Assembly (NCBI RefSeq): GCF_003318295.1
Contig: NZ_QOCW01000001.1
Span: 186,001-250,000 of the forward strand
Length of the DNA stretch: 64,000 bases
DNA from: Bacillus taeanensis
Lineage (GTDB): Bacteria > Bacillota > Bacilli > Bacillales > UBA6769
Direction of reading: 5' to 3'
Made by a program: the position numbers and the translations under genes. The notes under the pieces are model-generated. The model was given only the letters and a program-made list of their open reading frames with translations, was not told the origin of the DNA and did no database searches. Shown here one piece after another: positions 1 to 8,072 of the stretch (its first letter is position 1; the number at the start of each line of letters is the position of its first letter).

Positions 1-658
1 CCCGAAATTTTCAATATTAGATCCTGTGTACACCTTTACAGTTCCAAAAAATCATACTGTATATGGTATTGTTGATATGATGACACATGTTTTGGAACAA
101 TATTTTCATAAAACGACGAATACACCGCTGCAGGAACGGATGGCTGAATCTGTTTTGTTAACGGTTATGGAAGCTGCGCCAAAGCTTCTTAATGATCTTG
201 AGAATTATGAGCTTCGTGAAACGGTCCTTTACAGCGGTACAATTGCCTTAAATGGTTTTTTACAAATGGGTTTACGCGGTGACTGGGCAAGTCATAACAT
301 TGAGCATGCAGTATCAGCTGTATATGATATTCCGCATGCGGGTGGACTGGCAATTTTATATCCAAACTGGATGAAGCATGCTCTTGATGAAAATCCAGCG
401 AAATTTAAACAGCTTGCAGTCCGTGTATTTAATGTTGAGGAAGCTGGGAAATCAGATCGTGAAGTCGCTCTTGAAGGAATTGAAAAACTAAGTGCATTTT
501 GGTCAAGCCTTGGTGCGCCTAACCGCTTAGCAGACTATGATATTGATGAGTCCAAGCTTGATGTAATAGCAGATCGTGCCATGGCTCGTGGCGAATTTGG
601 TAATTTTAAAACATTAAATCGTGACAATGTGATTAAAATTTTAAAAATGTCATTATAA
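1..658 (+). CDS. Iron-containing alcohol (butanol) dehydrogenase, 3' part
   Basis: The reading frame is open from the window edge (codons from base 2), so this is the C-terminal 218 residues of a longer protein. It matches group III iron alcohol dehydrogenases of the YugJ/YugK (NADH-dependent butanol dehydrogenase) type. The metal-binding Asp/His pair sits in [13 protein letters not shown], and two more histidines in [15 protein letters not shown], as expected for the Fe-binding all-helical C-terminal domain. In B. subtilis yugK lies directly upstream of pgi, and the same order is seen here. The enzyme is cytosolic and would interconvert aldehydes and alcohols with NAD(P)H. The true substrate cannot be told from sequence. 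Confidence 0.9.
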   Translation, partial: PKFSILDPVYTFTVPKNHTVYGIVDMMTHVLEQYFHKTTNTPLQERMAESVLLTVMEAAPKLLNDLENYELRETVLYSGTIALNGFLQMGLRGDWASHNIEHAVSAVYDIPHAGGLAILYPNWMKHALDENPAKFKQLAVRVFNVEEAGKSDREVALEGIEKLSAFWSSLGAPNRLADYDIDESKLDVIADRAMARGEFGNFKTLNRDNVIKILKMSL

Positions 659-670
659 TAATTGTAAGGA

Positions 671-790
671 GCTGTCTCAAAAGCACAGGGTCAGATCCTC
701 CTCACTCAATATATCGGTTACTATTTGGGAAGAACCATTATATATTGGACAGGCTTGAGGGGGACAGACCCTACTGAGACAGTTTCTTTT
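671..790. repeat. Dispersed inverted-repeat element, terminator-like (copy 1)
   Basis: The outer arms are CTGTCTCA (672-679) and TGAGACAG (775-782), followed by a T-rich run (783-790). GGGTC/GACCC segments lie just inside, and the middle part can also pair with itself. The first ~30 bases are nearly identical to the element at 56283-56330, so this is a dispersed repeat and not only a one-off terminator. It follows the alcohol dehydrogenase stop codon and could end that transcript. Confidence 0.7.
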
Positions 791-876
791 ATTAATACTG
801 TTAATACGTTATTATGAACAATTTATTAAAAATTTTAAAAATATTTAATGTATTCGCTTACATGGCGTTTGCTCAC

Positions 877-905
877 TTGATTAATGAAAAGGCATTCGTT
901 AAAGT
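877..905 (+). promoter_or_regulatory. Possible sigma-A promoter of pgi
   Basis: TTGATT (877-882), a 17-base spacer and TAAAGT (900-905) give an acceptable but not strong sigma-A promoter about 90 bases before pgi. The AATT repeat at 920-943 would lie in the 5' leader. A TACAAT at 917-922 is an alternative -10 box without a convincing -35. Confidence 0.35.
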
Positions 906-919
906 AAATAGTGGGGTAC

Positions 920-943
920 AATTAATTAATTAATTAATTAATT
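920..943. repeat. Six tandem AATT units in the pgi leader
   Basis: There are 24 bases of perfect AATT tetranucleotide repeat in the region between the likely promoter and the pgi start. The tract is its own reverse complement and could form a small hairpin. Such tracts can change length by slippage. No function is established here. Confidence 0.8.
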
Positions 944-997
944 GTCAGAGCATCTTAATTGCGATGCCTGATTATAAGTAAAAATGGAGGGACAATC

Positions 998-2353
998 ATG
1001 ACACAAAAAGTTAGCTTTGATTATTCAAAAGCCTTGTCGTTTTTCGGCGAGCATGAAGTAACATATCTTCAAGATGCTGTAAAGGCGGCGCATGAAGCGT
1101 TACATAACAAAACTGGTGCAGGAAATGACTTCTTAGGTTGGATTGATTTACCGGAAAACTATGACAAAGAAGAATTTGCACGCATTCAAAAAGCAGCGGA
1201 AAAAATTAAATCCGATTCTGATGTGTTACTTGTTGTTGGAATTGGCGGCTCTTATTTAGGGGCACGCGCTGCAATTGAAATGTTAAATCATAACTTCTAC
1301 AATTTACTAAACAAAGATGAGCGTAAAAATCCGCAAGTATTCTTTGTAGGACAAAATATCTCTTCTACTTATGTAAAAGATTTGTTTGCATTACTTGAAG
1401 GAAAAGATGTGTCTGTTAACGTAATTTCAAAATCAGGTACAACGACAGAGCCTGCGATTGCGTTTCGTATTTTCCGCAAGTTTTTAGAAGAAAAGTACGG
1501 CGTCGAAGAAGCGAGAAAACGTATTTTTGCAACAACTGATCAAGAAAAAGGTGCATTAAAAACATTAGCAAATGAAGAAGGCTATGAGTCGTTTGTTATT
1601 CCTGATGATGTTGGGGGTCGTTATTCAGTTCTAACAGCAGTAGGATTACTTCCGATTGCCGTAACAGGTATTGATATTGAAGCAATGATGCAGGGTGCTG
1701 CCGCTGCAATGAATGATTTTAACAACCCTAATTTAGCTGAAAATCCTGCTTATCAATATGCAGCAGTGCGAAACGTGCTTTACAATAAAGGAAAAACAAT
1801 TGAACTTCTTGTGAACTATGAGCCTGCACTTCACTATTTCTCAGAGTGGTGGAAGCAGTTATTTGGTGAAAGTGAAGGGAAAGATGGCAAAGGGCTTTAT
1901 CCTGCATCCGTTGATTTTTCAACCGATCTTCACTCTATGGGTCAATACGTACAAGAAGGCCGCCGCGATTTATTCGAAACGGTTCTTAACGTAGAAAATG
2001 TACGTGAAGAAATTAAAATCGAAGAAGATGAGCAAAACCTTGATACACTGAATTACTTAGCTGGTGAAACGATGGATTTTGTAAACAAAAAAGCGTTCCA
2101 AGGAACAATGCTTGCACATACAGACGGCGGTGTGCCGAACTTAATTGTAAACATTCCTGAGCTTTCTGAATATCAATTCGGTTATCTTGTTTACTTCTTT
2201 GAAAAAGCATGCGCAGTAAGCGGCTATTTACTCGGTGTAAATCCGTTTGATCAACCAGGCGTTGAAGCGTATAAAGTAAATATGTTTGCTCTTTTAGGAA
2301 AACCAGGCTTTGAAGAGAAAAAAGCAGAACTAGAAAAACGTTTAGAGAAATAA
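998..2353 (+). CDS. pgi: Glucose-6-phosphate isomerase
   Basis: Cytosolic glycolytic enzyme interconverting glucose-6-phosphate and fructose-6-phosphate; 451 residues, as expected for the Bacillus family. Visible motifs are the sugar-phosphate site [10 protein letters not shown] and SKSGTTTEP, the PGI signature around [17 protein letters not shown], and the catalytic Glu in [10 protein letters not shown]. The ATG at 998 is chosen because GGAGG lies just before it (987-991); an upstream in-frame extension to 959 has no ribosome binding site. It is followed by its own terminator. It feeds both glycolysis and, through glucose-1-phosphate, the glg operon found 32 kb downstream. Confidence 0.98.
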   Translation: MTQKVSFDYSKALSFFGEHEVTYLQDAVKAAHEALHNKTGAGNDFLGWIDLPENYDKEEFARIQKAAEKIKSDSDVLLVVGIGGSYLGARAAIEMLNHNFYNLLNKDERKNPQVFFVGQNISSTYVKDLFALLEGKDVSVNVISKSGTTTEPAIAFRIFRKFLEEKYGVEEARKRIFATTDQEKGALKTLANEEGYESFVIPDDVGGRYSVLTAVGLLPIAVTGIDIEAMMQGAAAAMNDFNNPNLAENPAYQYAAVRNVLYNKGKTIELLVNYEPALHYFSEWWKQLFGESEGKDGKGLYPASVDFSTDLHSMGQYVQEGRRDLFETVLNVENVREEIKIEEDEQNLDTLNYLAGETMDFVNKKAFQGTMLAHTDGGVPNLIVNIPELSEYQFGYLVYFFEKACAVSGYLLGVNPFDQPGVEAYKVNMFALLGKPGFEEKKAELEKRLEK

Positions 2354-2360
2354 TTGGAAA

Positions 2361-2390
2361 AGATCAGCGCACTTGCGCTGATCTTTTTTT
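2361..2390 (+). terminator. Intrinsic terminator of pgi
   Basis: AGATCAGCGC and GCGCTGATCT form a GC-rich stem around a short loop, followed by a run of T. Confidence 0.9.
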
Positions 2391-2448
2391 GCTTAATTTT
2401 TTTTAAGTTGGAAAAGCTAACAGTAAGATAATTTGAGGGGGAGTTGTA

Positions 2449-2853
2449 ATGATTGCAATTGAATCAAAAGTTACTGGATTACAAAGACAGCTTCAAGAAT
2501 TAGAAGAAAAACTGAAGCCGCTTGGGTATGACATTGGCTCGAATTGGGATTATGATCACGGCTATTTTGATTATAAAATGGCTGATACAGGCAGTTATTT
2601 GTTTTTACGTGTACCCTTTACGGCCGTTGACGGACAGCTTGATAAAAATGGAGCTGTGGTTGAATTAAAAGAGCCGTTTCTACTTTCACATAAATATAAC
2701 CGAGGCTTAGACGATCATGTAGATGTTAGCAATGTAACTGCTAGTATTGATCAGTTTTCAGAGCCGGTTGATAAAGATGCTACCTTTCCAAAAGAATGGA
2801 TTGATAATGGGCAAGCACTTGTAAAAGAGCTTGAAGATGTTTTGTTAACTTAA
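2449..2853 (+). CDS. yugN: YugN-like family protein
   Basis: Protein of 134 residues with the look and position of YugN. It follows pgi and is convergent with yugO, as in B. subtilis. It starts with a Leu/Glu-rich helix (residues 8-25) and then mixed alpha/beta sequence rich in Asp and Gly. No catalytic motif or membrane segment is seen, and the function of the family is unknown. Ribosome binding site GAGGGGGA at 2436-2443. Its stop codon overlaps that of yugO on the other strand: the shared TTAA at 2850-2853 supplies both stops. Confidence 0.85.
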   Translation: MIAIESKVTGLQRQLQELEEKLKPLGYDIGSNWDYDHGYFDYKMADTGSYLFLRVPFTAVDGQLDKNGAVVELKEPFLLSHKYNRGLDDHVDVSNVTASIDQFSEPVDKDATFPKEWIDNGQALVKELEDVLLT

Positions 2854-3845
2854 TTAGAGATAACAATATATTGATCTCCTTCTTTAATTTTTAATGAAGG
2901 AGATGGATTGATATAAAGCTGTTCGCCGCGCTTTATACCGAGCAAAATAATATTTTTTTTTACTAAAGCAGCACTTGCTTCTTGAAAAAGGCTATATGGC
3001 TCTTTCTCTTTAACACGCACATAATGAAGCTTGTTGCCTTCTAAATAGTTTAAAATATCAAATAATGTACTCGAAATGCCGTGCGAAAATAAGCTGTTCA
3101 TCATTACTAAGCTTGCAAGGTTTGTTGTTTCAATAATTTCATTGGCACCAGCGCGTCGACAGTTGTTAATTTGTTCTGATGTTAATACTTCAACAATACT
3201 GTATATGTTAGGGTTGATCCCTTTCACCGCAAGAAGTGTTAAAATAGATTTCATATCTGCTTGCTTTTCATCATGGTGCTGATCAGCGGTAATGAGGATC
3301 ATTGCCGCTTCTTTTGCATTGGCAAGCTCTAAAATCCTATCTTCACTTGCATTTCCCTTAATAAAATGAATATCGTGAGTAGTAGGATGCTTTTTAACTG
3401 TTTCATCAATAAGTACCACAGATAAAGCTGTTGGCAGTTGATTTAAATGATGAATGATTTCTCTTGCCCGCTGATTCCATCCCACAATAATTAAGTGCTT
3501 TTCCTTCTTAAAAGCAAGTGTTCCCTGCATAAATTGAGACTGACTTTCGACTGCAGTTGAGGCGAGCTTTGCCATATAAAAAGTTACAAATCCGCCGCCT
3601 AATAAGATTAACACAAAGGTTAACATTCTGCCTTTTGTTGATTCTGGGACAAGATCACCATACCCAACGGTTGAAGCTGTCACAAGTGCCCACCAAATGC
3701 CATCAAAAATCGTCGGAAAGGTAGATGGTTCAATAAAGTAAATTGCAATTCCAGAAATAATAATAATAAAAGAAATAATGAACATTAACTGAACTAACAC
3801 AGGGAAACGAAAATATGATGGAAATCCTTTTTTAAAATAAAGCAT
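2850..3845 (-). CDS. yugO: Potassium channel with RCK/TrkA-N domain
   Basis: Membrane K+ channel of 331 residues. Order: TM1 (about 16-37), pore helix and selectivity filter TVGYGD (59-64), TM2 (about 74-95), then a cytoplasmic RCK domain starting with the nucleotide-binding strand HLIIVGW and ending in a TrkA-C-like part. This is the MthK/YugO plan. In B. subtilis YugO carries potassium-based electrical signals in biofilms. The ATG at 3845 is preferred because GGAGG (3855-3859) is 9 bases away; the in-frame TTG at 3851 is only 3 bases from it. It faces yugN tail to tail. Confidence 0.93.
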   Translation of the reverse strand: MLYFKKGFPSYFRFPVLVQLMFIISFIIIISGIAIYFIEPSTFPTIFDGIWWALVTASTVGYGDLVPESTKGRMLTFVLILLGGGFVTFYMAKLASTAVESQSQFMQGTLAFKKEKHLIIVGWNQRAREIIHHLNQLPTALSVVLIDETVKKHPTTHDIHFIKGNASEDRILELANAKEAAMILITADQHHDEKQADMKSILTLLAVKGINPNIYSIVEVLTSEQINNCRRAGANEIIETTNLASLVMMNSLFSHGISSTLFDILNYLEGNKLHYVRVKEKEPYSLFQEASAALVKKNIILLGIKRGEQLYINPSPSLKIKEGDQYIVISN

Positions 3846-3991
3846 ATACAAATACCTCCAAAGTACGATAATACCCTGTAACTACTCTTATTATTCCCTG
3901 ATTATTCTTTTACAATCAGTAAAGCGATTGAAAATATTGCTTATTCCATTGAACGAAGAGTTACAAAAAACTAATTTTTAAAAAAATTTGT

Positions 3992-4020
3992 TTGACAATC
4001 TATTTAAGGGGTGATAGTAT
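3992..4020 (+). promoter_or_regulatory. Sigma-A promoter of metE
   Basis: A perfect TTGACA (3992-3997), a 17-base spacer and TAGTAT (4015-4020). Transcription would start near 4027, about 30 bases before the S-box aptamer. Confidence 0.85.
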
Positions 4021-4056
4021 TGCTATTAAATTCAAAACATTAGAAACTATCAAACA

Positions 4057-4228
4057 CTCTTATTAAGAGCGGCGGAGGGACTGGCCCTATGAAGCCCGGC
4101 AACCATTCAGCAGAACGTCTTGAAAAGGTGCTAATTCCAGCAAAAGCGATTTGCTTTGGAAAATAAGAGAGGAATCCATTCGGTAATGAATGCCTCTCTA
4201 TTGTTAAATAGAGAGGCTTTTGATTTTT
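4057..4228 (+). promoter_or_regulatory. S-box (SAM-I) riboswitch with terminator, first of two before metE
   Basis: The aptamer runs 4057-4169. P1 is CTCTTAT (4057-4063) with ATAAGAG (4163-4169), and the conserved S-box cores GAAGCCCGGCAACC and AAGGTGCTAATTCCAGC lie between. Downstream, GCCTCTCTA (4192-4200) pairs with its complement (4209-4217) ahead of TTTTGATTTTTT, forming a terminator. AGAGAGG (4166-4172), which shares the 3' side of P1, can pair instead with CCTCTCT (4193-4199) as antiterminator. The expected logic is that bound SAM keeps P1 closed and stops transcription. Confidence 0.97.
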
Positions 4229-4235
4229 TAAAACT

Positions 4236-4420
4236 TTATACGAAATGCAGCAAGGTGCTGTGCGTTATTTTACGCAGCTTAAAAGGGAAGTTCGGTGAAA
4301 ATCCGGCACGGTCCCGCCACTGTAATGGGGAGCAGCTTATGAAGAAACCACTGTTTCATTTTGAAATGGGAAGGAATAAGCGGCATTGAACCTAAGTCAG
4401 GAGACCTGCCTGCTGTATGC
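4236..4420 (+). promoter_or_regulatory. Cobalamin (AdoCbl) riboswitch, second of two before metE
   Basis: The conserved cobalamin core GGTGAAAATCCGGCACGG is followed by CCCGCCACTGTAATGGGGAG and the B12 box AAGTCAGGAGACCTGCCTGC. P1 forms from ATGCAGCA (4245-4252) and TGCTGTAT (4411-4418). It follows the S-box terminator directly and is followed by a second terminator before metE. Coenzyme B12 would therefore be expected to switch off the B12-independent methionine synthase, as is sensible if the cell also has the B12-dependent enzyme MetH. Confidence 0.96.
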
Positions 4421-4508
4421 GCTTTTGACCCTACGGGGATATAGGGAGGAGTGAGGAATGCATGTTGAGGATACAAGACTGTCTCAACTCTAGTTAACTA
4501 TGGGCATA

Positions 4509-4542
4509 AACCTCTCTTTTCTATGAAAAGAGAGGTTTTTTT
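4509..4542 (+). terminator. Regulated terminator of the cobalamin riboswitch
   Basis: A 12-base perfect stem, AACCTCTCTTTT (4509-4520) with AAAAGAGAGGTT (4526-4537), then a T run. It lies 47 bases before metE. Upstream GTTGAG/CTCAAC segments (about 4463-4491) could take part in the alternative fold. Confidence 0.92.
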
Positions 4543-4588
4543 GTTGGGCATAAAAAATAATTTAAAAAGATATAAGGAGTGAAAAAGA

Positions 4589-6889
4589 ATGAGTAAAGTA
4601 AAAAGTTCAAATATTGGATACCCAAGAATTGGTGAAAAGAGAGAGTGGAAAAAGGCTCTTGAACAATTTTGGGGAGGGAAATTAGAAAAAGAAGCGTTTC
4701 TATCACAAATTGAAGAAATTCGCCTTTCTCACCTTAAAAAACAGAAAGAACAGGGGATTGATCTTATTCCAGTTGGTGACTTTAGTTTATATGATCATGT
4801 CCTGGATACAGCTGTTATGTTTGGTTTAGTGCCAAATCGTTTTAACTACAGCGGTGGAGCAGTGTCTCTTGAAACATATTTTAATATGGCAAGAGGCAAT
4901 AAAGAAGCAGTAGCCTCTGAAATGACAAAATGGTTTAATACAAACTATCATTATATTGTGCCAGAACTAGAAGGGGCAGTACCAAATTTAGTTGAAAATC
5001 GCCCGCTTCAGTTTTATAAAGAAGCAAAAGCAAAGCTTAACATTGAAGGAAAGCCTGTTATTTTAGGACCAATTACATTTGTTAAACTATCAAAAGGTTA
5101 TCAAGACAACGAGTTTAAAGAAATTGTCTCTAAATTTGTCCCACTTTATGGACGAATTTTAAAAGAACTTCAAGAAGAAGGTGTTCAGTGGGTACAAGTT
5201 GATGAGCCGATTTTAGGAACGACGCTTTCAACAGAAGAGATTGCATTATTTAAAAGTGTTTATCAATCATTACATGACGCTGCACCACAGGTGAAAATTC
5301 TTCTCCAAACTTATTTTGAAAGCATTGATCATTATGAAGAAGTGATTTCCCTTCCTGCTGCTGGTATTGGACTAGATTTTGTCCATGATAATGGTGAAAA
5401 TTTAGAAGCTGTGAAAAAATTTGGTTTTCCGCAAGATAAAGTACTTGCTGCAGGAATTATTGATGGGCGTAATGTATGGCGTGCAAATCTTCCTAATAAG
5501 CTTTCTATTCTTGAGGAGATTACGGAGATTGTTTCAGCTGAGCGTCTAATCGTTCAACCGTCATCAAGTTTACTTCATGTTCCGGTAACTGTTAAAAGTG
5601 AAGAAGCACTGCATTCAGTTTTAAAAGATGCTTTATCATTTGCTGATGAAAAATTAAATGAAATTGCGATTCTTACAAAAGGATTAAATGATGGAAAAGA
5701 AACAGTCCAAGCAGCATTAACAGCCAGCAAAGAGGCTGTTCAGGCATTAAACGAATCATCGTTTCGTAATAATGCTGAAGTACAGGAAGCAATTCAAAAC
5801 TTACGTGAATATAAAGCAGATCGTAATGCGCCGTTTGCCGTACGTCAGCCGCTTCAAGCAGAAGCGTTTCAACTGCCGCTTCTTCCAACAACAACAATTG
5901 GCAGTTTTCCACAGACAAAAGAAGTACGTCAACAGCGTTTAAAATGGCGTAAAGGTGAGTTAACCGATCGGCAATATGAGAAATATATTGAGGAAGAAAC
6001 GAAAGAATGGGTTACCATTCAAGAAGAAATTGGTCTTGATGTTTATGTGCATGGAGAGTTTGAACGAACAGATATGGTTGAATTTTTTGGAGAAAAACTA
6101 GCTGGCTTTCAATTCACAAAGTTTGGTTGGGTGCAATCATACGGATCGCGCTGCGTAAAGCCGCCGCTTATTTACGGAGATGTTTCATTTAAAGAACCAA
6201 TGACAGTAAAAGAAACCGTCTATGCCCAGTCATTAACGAATAAGCCTGTTAAAGGAATGCTTACAGGCCCTGTTACAATTTTAAATTGGTCATTTGTACG
6301 TGACGATATGAAACGAATGGATGTAGCCAATCAAATTGCCCTGGCACTTCGAAAAGAAGTAGAAGCACTTGAGGAAAACAATATTCGGATGATCCAAGTC
6401 GATGAGCCGGCTATTCGGGAAGGACTGCCTTTAAAACGTGAAAAGTGGGATGCTTATTTGAATGCTGCTGTATATGCTTTTAAACTTTCAACAGCATCGG
6501 TGAAAAATGATACACAAATTCATACGCATATGTGTTATTCCAATTTTGAAGACATTATTAATGCGATTAAAGCATTGGATGCCGATGTGATTTCGATTGA
6601 AACATCGAGAAGCCATGGTGAATTGATTGATGCGTTTGAAAAGAACACGTATGATAAAGAAATTGGTCTTGGCGTTTATGATATTCACAGCCCACGTGTA
6701 CCGAAGCTTGAGGAACTAACAAGAAATATTGATCGCGCTCTTCAAGTACTTGATCCAAAACAGTTTTGGATTAATCCAGATTGCGGTTTAAAAACACGAG
6801 GTAAGGAAGAAACAATTGCAGCACTTCGCGTCATGGTTGAAGCAGCTGAAAAAACACGAGAACAATTGCTTGTGAACAAAGAACAATAA
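4589..6889 (+). CDS. metE: Cobalamin-independent methionine synthase
   Basis: Transfers a methyl group from 5-methyltetrahydropteroyl-triglutamate to homocysteine to make methionine, in the cytosol with a zinc cofactor. It has 766 residues and both MetE halves: an N-terminal barrel beginning [18 protein letters not shown], and a C-terminal catalytic barrel with the zinc ligands in [10 protein letters not shown] and [10 protein letters not shown]. Ribosome binding site AAGGAG at 4574-4579. Control is clear from the sequence: the leader carries SAM and cobalamin riboswitches in series, so the gene should be read only when both SAM and B12 are low. A hairpin terminator follows. Confidence 0.98.
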   Translation: MSKVKSSNIGYPRIGEKREWKKALEQFWGGKLEKEAFLSQIEEIRLSHLKKQKEQGIDLIPVGDFSLYDHVLDTAVMFGLVPNRFNYSGGAVSLETYFNMARGNKEAVASEMTKWFNTNYHYIVPELEGAVPNLVENRPLQFYKEAKAKLNIEGKPVILGPITFVKLSKGYQDNEFKEIVSKFVPLYGRILKELQEEGVQWVQVDEPILGTTLSTEEIALFKSVYQSLHDAAPQVKILLQTYFESIDHYEEVISLPAAGIGLDFVHDNGENLEAVKKFGFPQDKVLAAGIIDGRNVWRANLPNKLSILEEITEIVSAERLIVQPSSSLLHVPVTVKSEEALHSVLKDALSFADEKLNEIAILTKGLNDGKETVQAALTASKEAVQALNESSFRNNAEVQEAIQNLREYKADRNAPFAVRQPLQAEAFQLPLLPTTTIGSFPQTKEVRQQRLKWRKGELTDRQYEKYIEEETKEWVTIQEEIGLDVYVHGEFERTDMVEFFGEKLAGFQFTKFGWVQSYGSRCVKPPLIYGDVSFKEPMTVKETVYAQSLTNKPVKGMLTGPVTILNWSFVRDDMKRMDVANQIALALRKEVEALEENNIRMIQVDEPAIREGLPLKREKWDAYLNAAVYAFKLSTASVKNDTQIHTHMCYSNFEDIINAIKALDADVISIETSRSHGELIDAFEKNTYDKEIGLGVYDIHSPRVPKLEELTRNIDRALQVLDPKQFWINPDCGLKTRGKEETIAALRVMVEAAEKTREQLLVNKEQ

Positions 6890-6896
6890 TGATAAT

Positions 6897-6935
6897 AAGG
6901 AGGGTGACGAACATAAGTCATCCTCCTTGTTTTTA
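6897..6935 (+). terminator. Terminator of metE
   Basis: AAGGAGGGTGAC (6897-6908) pairs with GTCATCCTCCTT (6917-6928), with one G-U pair, followed by GTTTTTATTT. Confidence 0.85.
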
Positions 6936-6936
6936 T

Positions 6937-7134
6937 TTACTTTTTAACCCAATTATCATTGTTGTTTTTCGTATACTTCTTTTCTACAGCGCTCCATGCT
7001 ACTTTATGGGCGGTTGCTTCTTTGTTATATTGTTTTGAAGCGGAATTAAATGCTTCTTTATAAATTTCTTGAGCATGGTGAGGAAGGTCGTCTTTTACGC
7101 GATCAGGAAGGTCTTCTAAGGAATCATAAGGCAT
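6937..7134 (-). CDS. ChaB family protein
   Basis: A 65-residue protein that reads through a whole ChaB domain: it starts MPYDSLEDLPDRVKDDLPHH and carries the conserved helix IYKEAFNSA and later HKVAWSAVEKKY. The family is named after E. coli ChaB, once described as a regulator of cation transport; its real role is poorly known. Ribosome binding site AAAGGAGG lies just before the ATG. Single gene, convergent with metE. Confidence 0.9.
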   Translation of the reverse strand: MPYDSLEDLPDRVKDDLPHHAQEIYKEAFNSASKQYNKEATAHKVAWSAVEKKYTKNNNDNWVKK

Positions 7135-7218
7135 GCCTATTGCCTCCTTTAAAAAGTGTCTTGTTTTGTATATTTCCAGTTTGTCAAAATGTTAAACACA
7201 TTAACAATAATGAAATCG

Positions 7219-7247
7219 TTGACATAAATGAAATCTCCAATTACAAT
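7219..7247 (+). promoter_or_regulatory. Sigma-A promoter of tRNA-Ala
   Basis: TTGACA (7219-7224), a 17-base spacer and TACAAT (7242-7247). The start point would fall a few bases before the tRNA, as expected for a single tRNA gene. Confidence 0.85.
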
Positions 7248-7261
7248 ATTCTTAATAACAC

Positions 7262-7334
7262 GGGGCATTAGCTCAGCTGGGAGAGCGCTTCGCTGGCAGT
7301 GAAGAGGTCATCGGTTCGAACCCGTTATGCTCCA
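7262..7334 (+). tRNA. tRNA-Ala (anticodon GGC)
   Basis: A full cloverleaf: acceptor stem GGGGCAT/ATGCTCC (one G-U pair), D arm GCTCAGCTGGGAGAGC, anticodon loop CTGGCAG with GGC, and T arm GGTTCGAACCC. Discriminator base A at 7334; the CCA end is not encoded. It stands alone with its own promoter and terminator, not in an rRNA or tRNA cluster. Confidence 0.97.
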
Positions 7335-7340
7335 TTTTTA

Positions 7341-7376
7341 AAATAAGATTTCTCTGAATGAGAGATCTTATTTTTT
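7341..7376 (+). terminator. Terminator of tRNA-Ala
   Basis: AAATAAGATTTCTC (7341-7354) pairs with GAGAGATCTTATTT across a short loop, followed by T residues. Confidence 0.85.
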
Positions 7377-7398
7377 GTCCTTGAAACCAAACATATGT

Positions 7399-7427
7399 TT
7401 GAATTAAGAGGAAAACTATTATATAAT
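7399..7427 (+). promoter_or_regulatory. Sigma-A promoter of the VOC gene
   Basis: TTGAAT (7399-7404), a 17-base spacer and a perfect TATAAT (7422-7427), about 85 bases before the ATG. Confidence 0.75.
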
Positions 7428-7510
7428 AAATTTGCTGGTAGCGTTTTATTAAATGCTGTTTTTTGTTAATGATTTACATAATAACTAAAAATTGAAGAGG
7501 AGTGTTAAGA

Positions 7511-7924
7511 ATGAAAAACCAAGCAACGCCTTATCTAACTTTTAATGGGAATGCAAAAGAAGCATTAGAATTCTATAAGGAAGTATTTAAAGGAGAAGTG
7601 TTGGTTGTTCAAACGTTTGGTGAAGCTGATTACCCAACTCCTCCAGAAGCCGATGAGTTAATCATGCATGCCCAGTTTAAAAAAGACGATCTATTTTTTA
7701 TGGTGTCGGATGCGTTTTTAAATCAATCTGTTGCAGTTGGAAATAACATTTCATTAGCACTCGAAATGGAAAGTGAAGAAGAAATTCAACAATTGTATGA
7801 TGGATTGAAAGAAAAAGGGACGATCTTAATGGAACTTCAGGATACATTCTGGGGTGCGAGATTTGCGAAAGTAAAAGATTTTTATGGAGTTATTTGGGAT
7901 TTAAATTATCCAAAGCCTCAATAA
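7511..7924 (+). CDS. VOC superfamily protein, PhnB-like
   Basis: A 137-residue single-domain protein of the vicinal oxygen chelate (glyoxalase/bleomycin resistance) superfamily, PhnB/YjdN-like branch. It opens ATPYLTFNGNAKEALEFYKEVF, the usual start of this group, and ends with the strand pair FWGARFAKVKDFYGVIWDLNY. The family folds as paired beta-alpha-beta-beta-beta modules. The substrate is unknown; relatives include uncharacterised metal-dependent enzymes and antibiotic-binding proteins. The ATG at 7511 is chosen over the GTG at 7502 because AGAGGAG (7496-7502) is 8 bases before it. Own promoter and terminator, so a single-gene unit. Confidence 0.85.
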   Translation: MKNQATPYLTFNGNAKEALEFYKEVFKGEVLVVQTFGEADYPTPPEADELIMHAQFKKDDLFFMVSDAFLNQSVAVGNNISLALEMESEEEIQQLYDGLKEKGTILMELQDTFWGARFAKVKDFYGVIWDLNYPKPQ

Positions 7925-7934
7925 TTATTTGGTT

Positions 7935-7970
7935 AACCACTGCTCATCTATATAAGAGTAGTGGTTTTTT
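7935..7970 (+). terminator. Terminator of the VOC gene
   Basis: AACCACTGCTC pairs with GAGTAGTGGTT (one G-U pair), followed by TTTTTT. Confidence 0.85.
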
Positions 7971-8072
7971 ATTATATAGACAGCAGAATATTAAATTCTT
8001 GTTAAAAGTAACCTTTCAAATAAATCTTTTCCATTATATACTTGTTAAAAAGCAGATATAGGGGAATTTAAA

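Noticed and set aside
4156..4389. 77-residue open frame before metE
   Set aside because: It lies entirely within the S-box terminator and the cobalamin aptamer.
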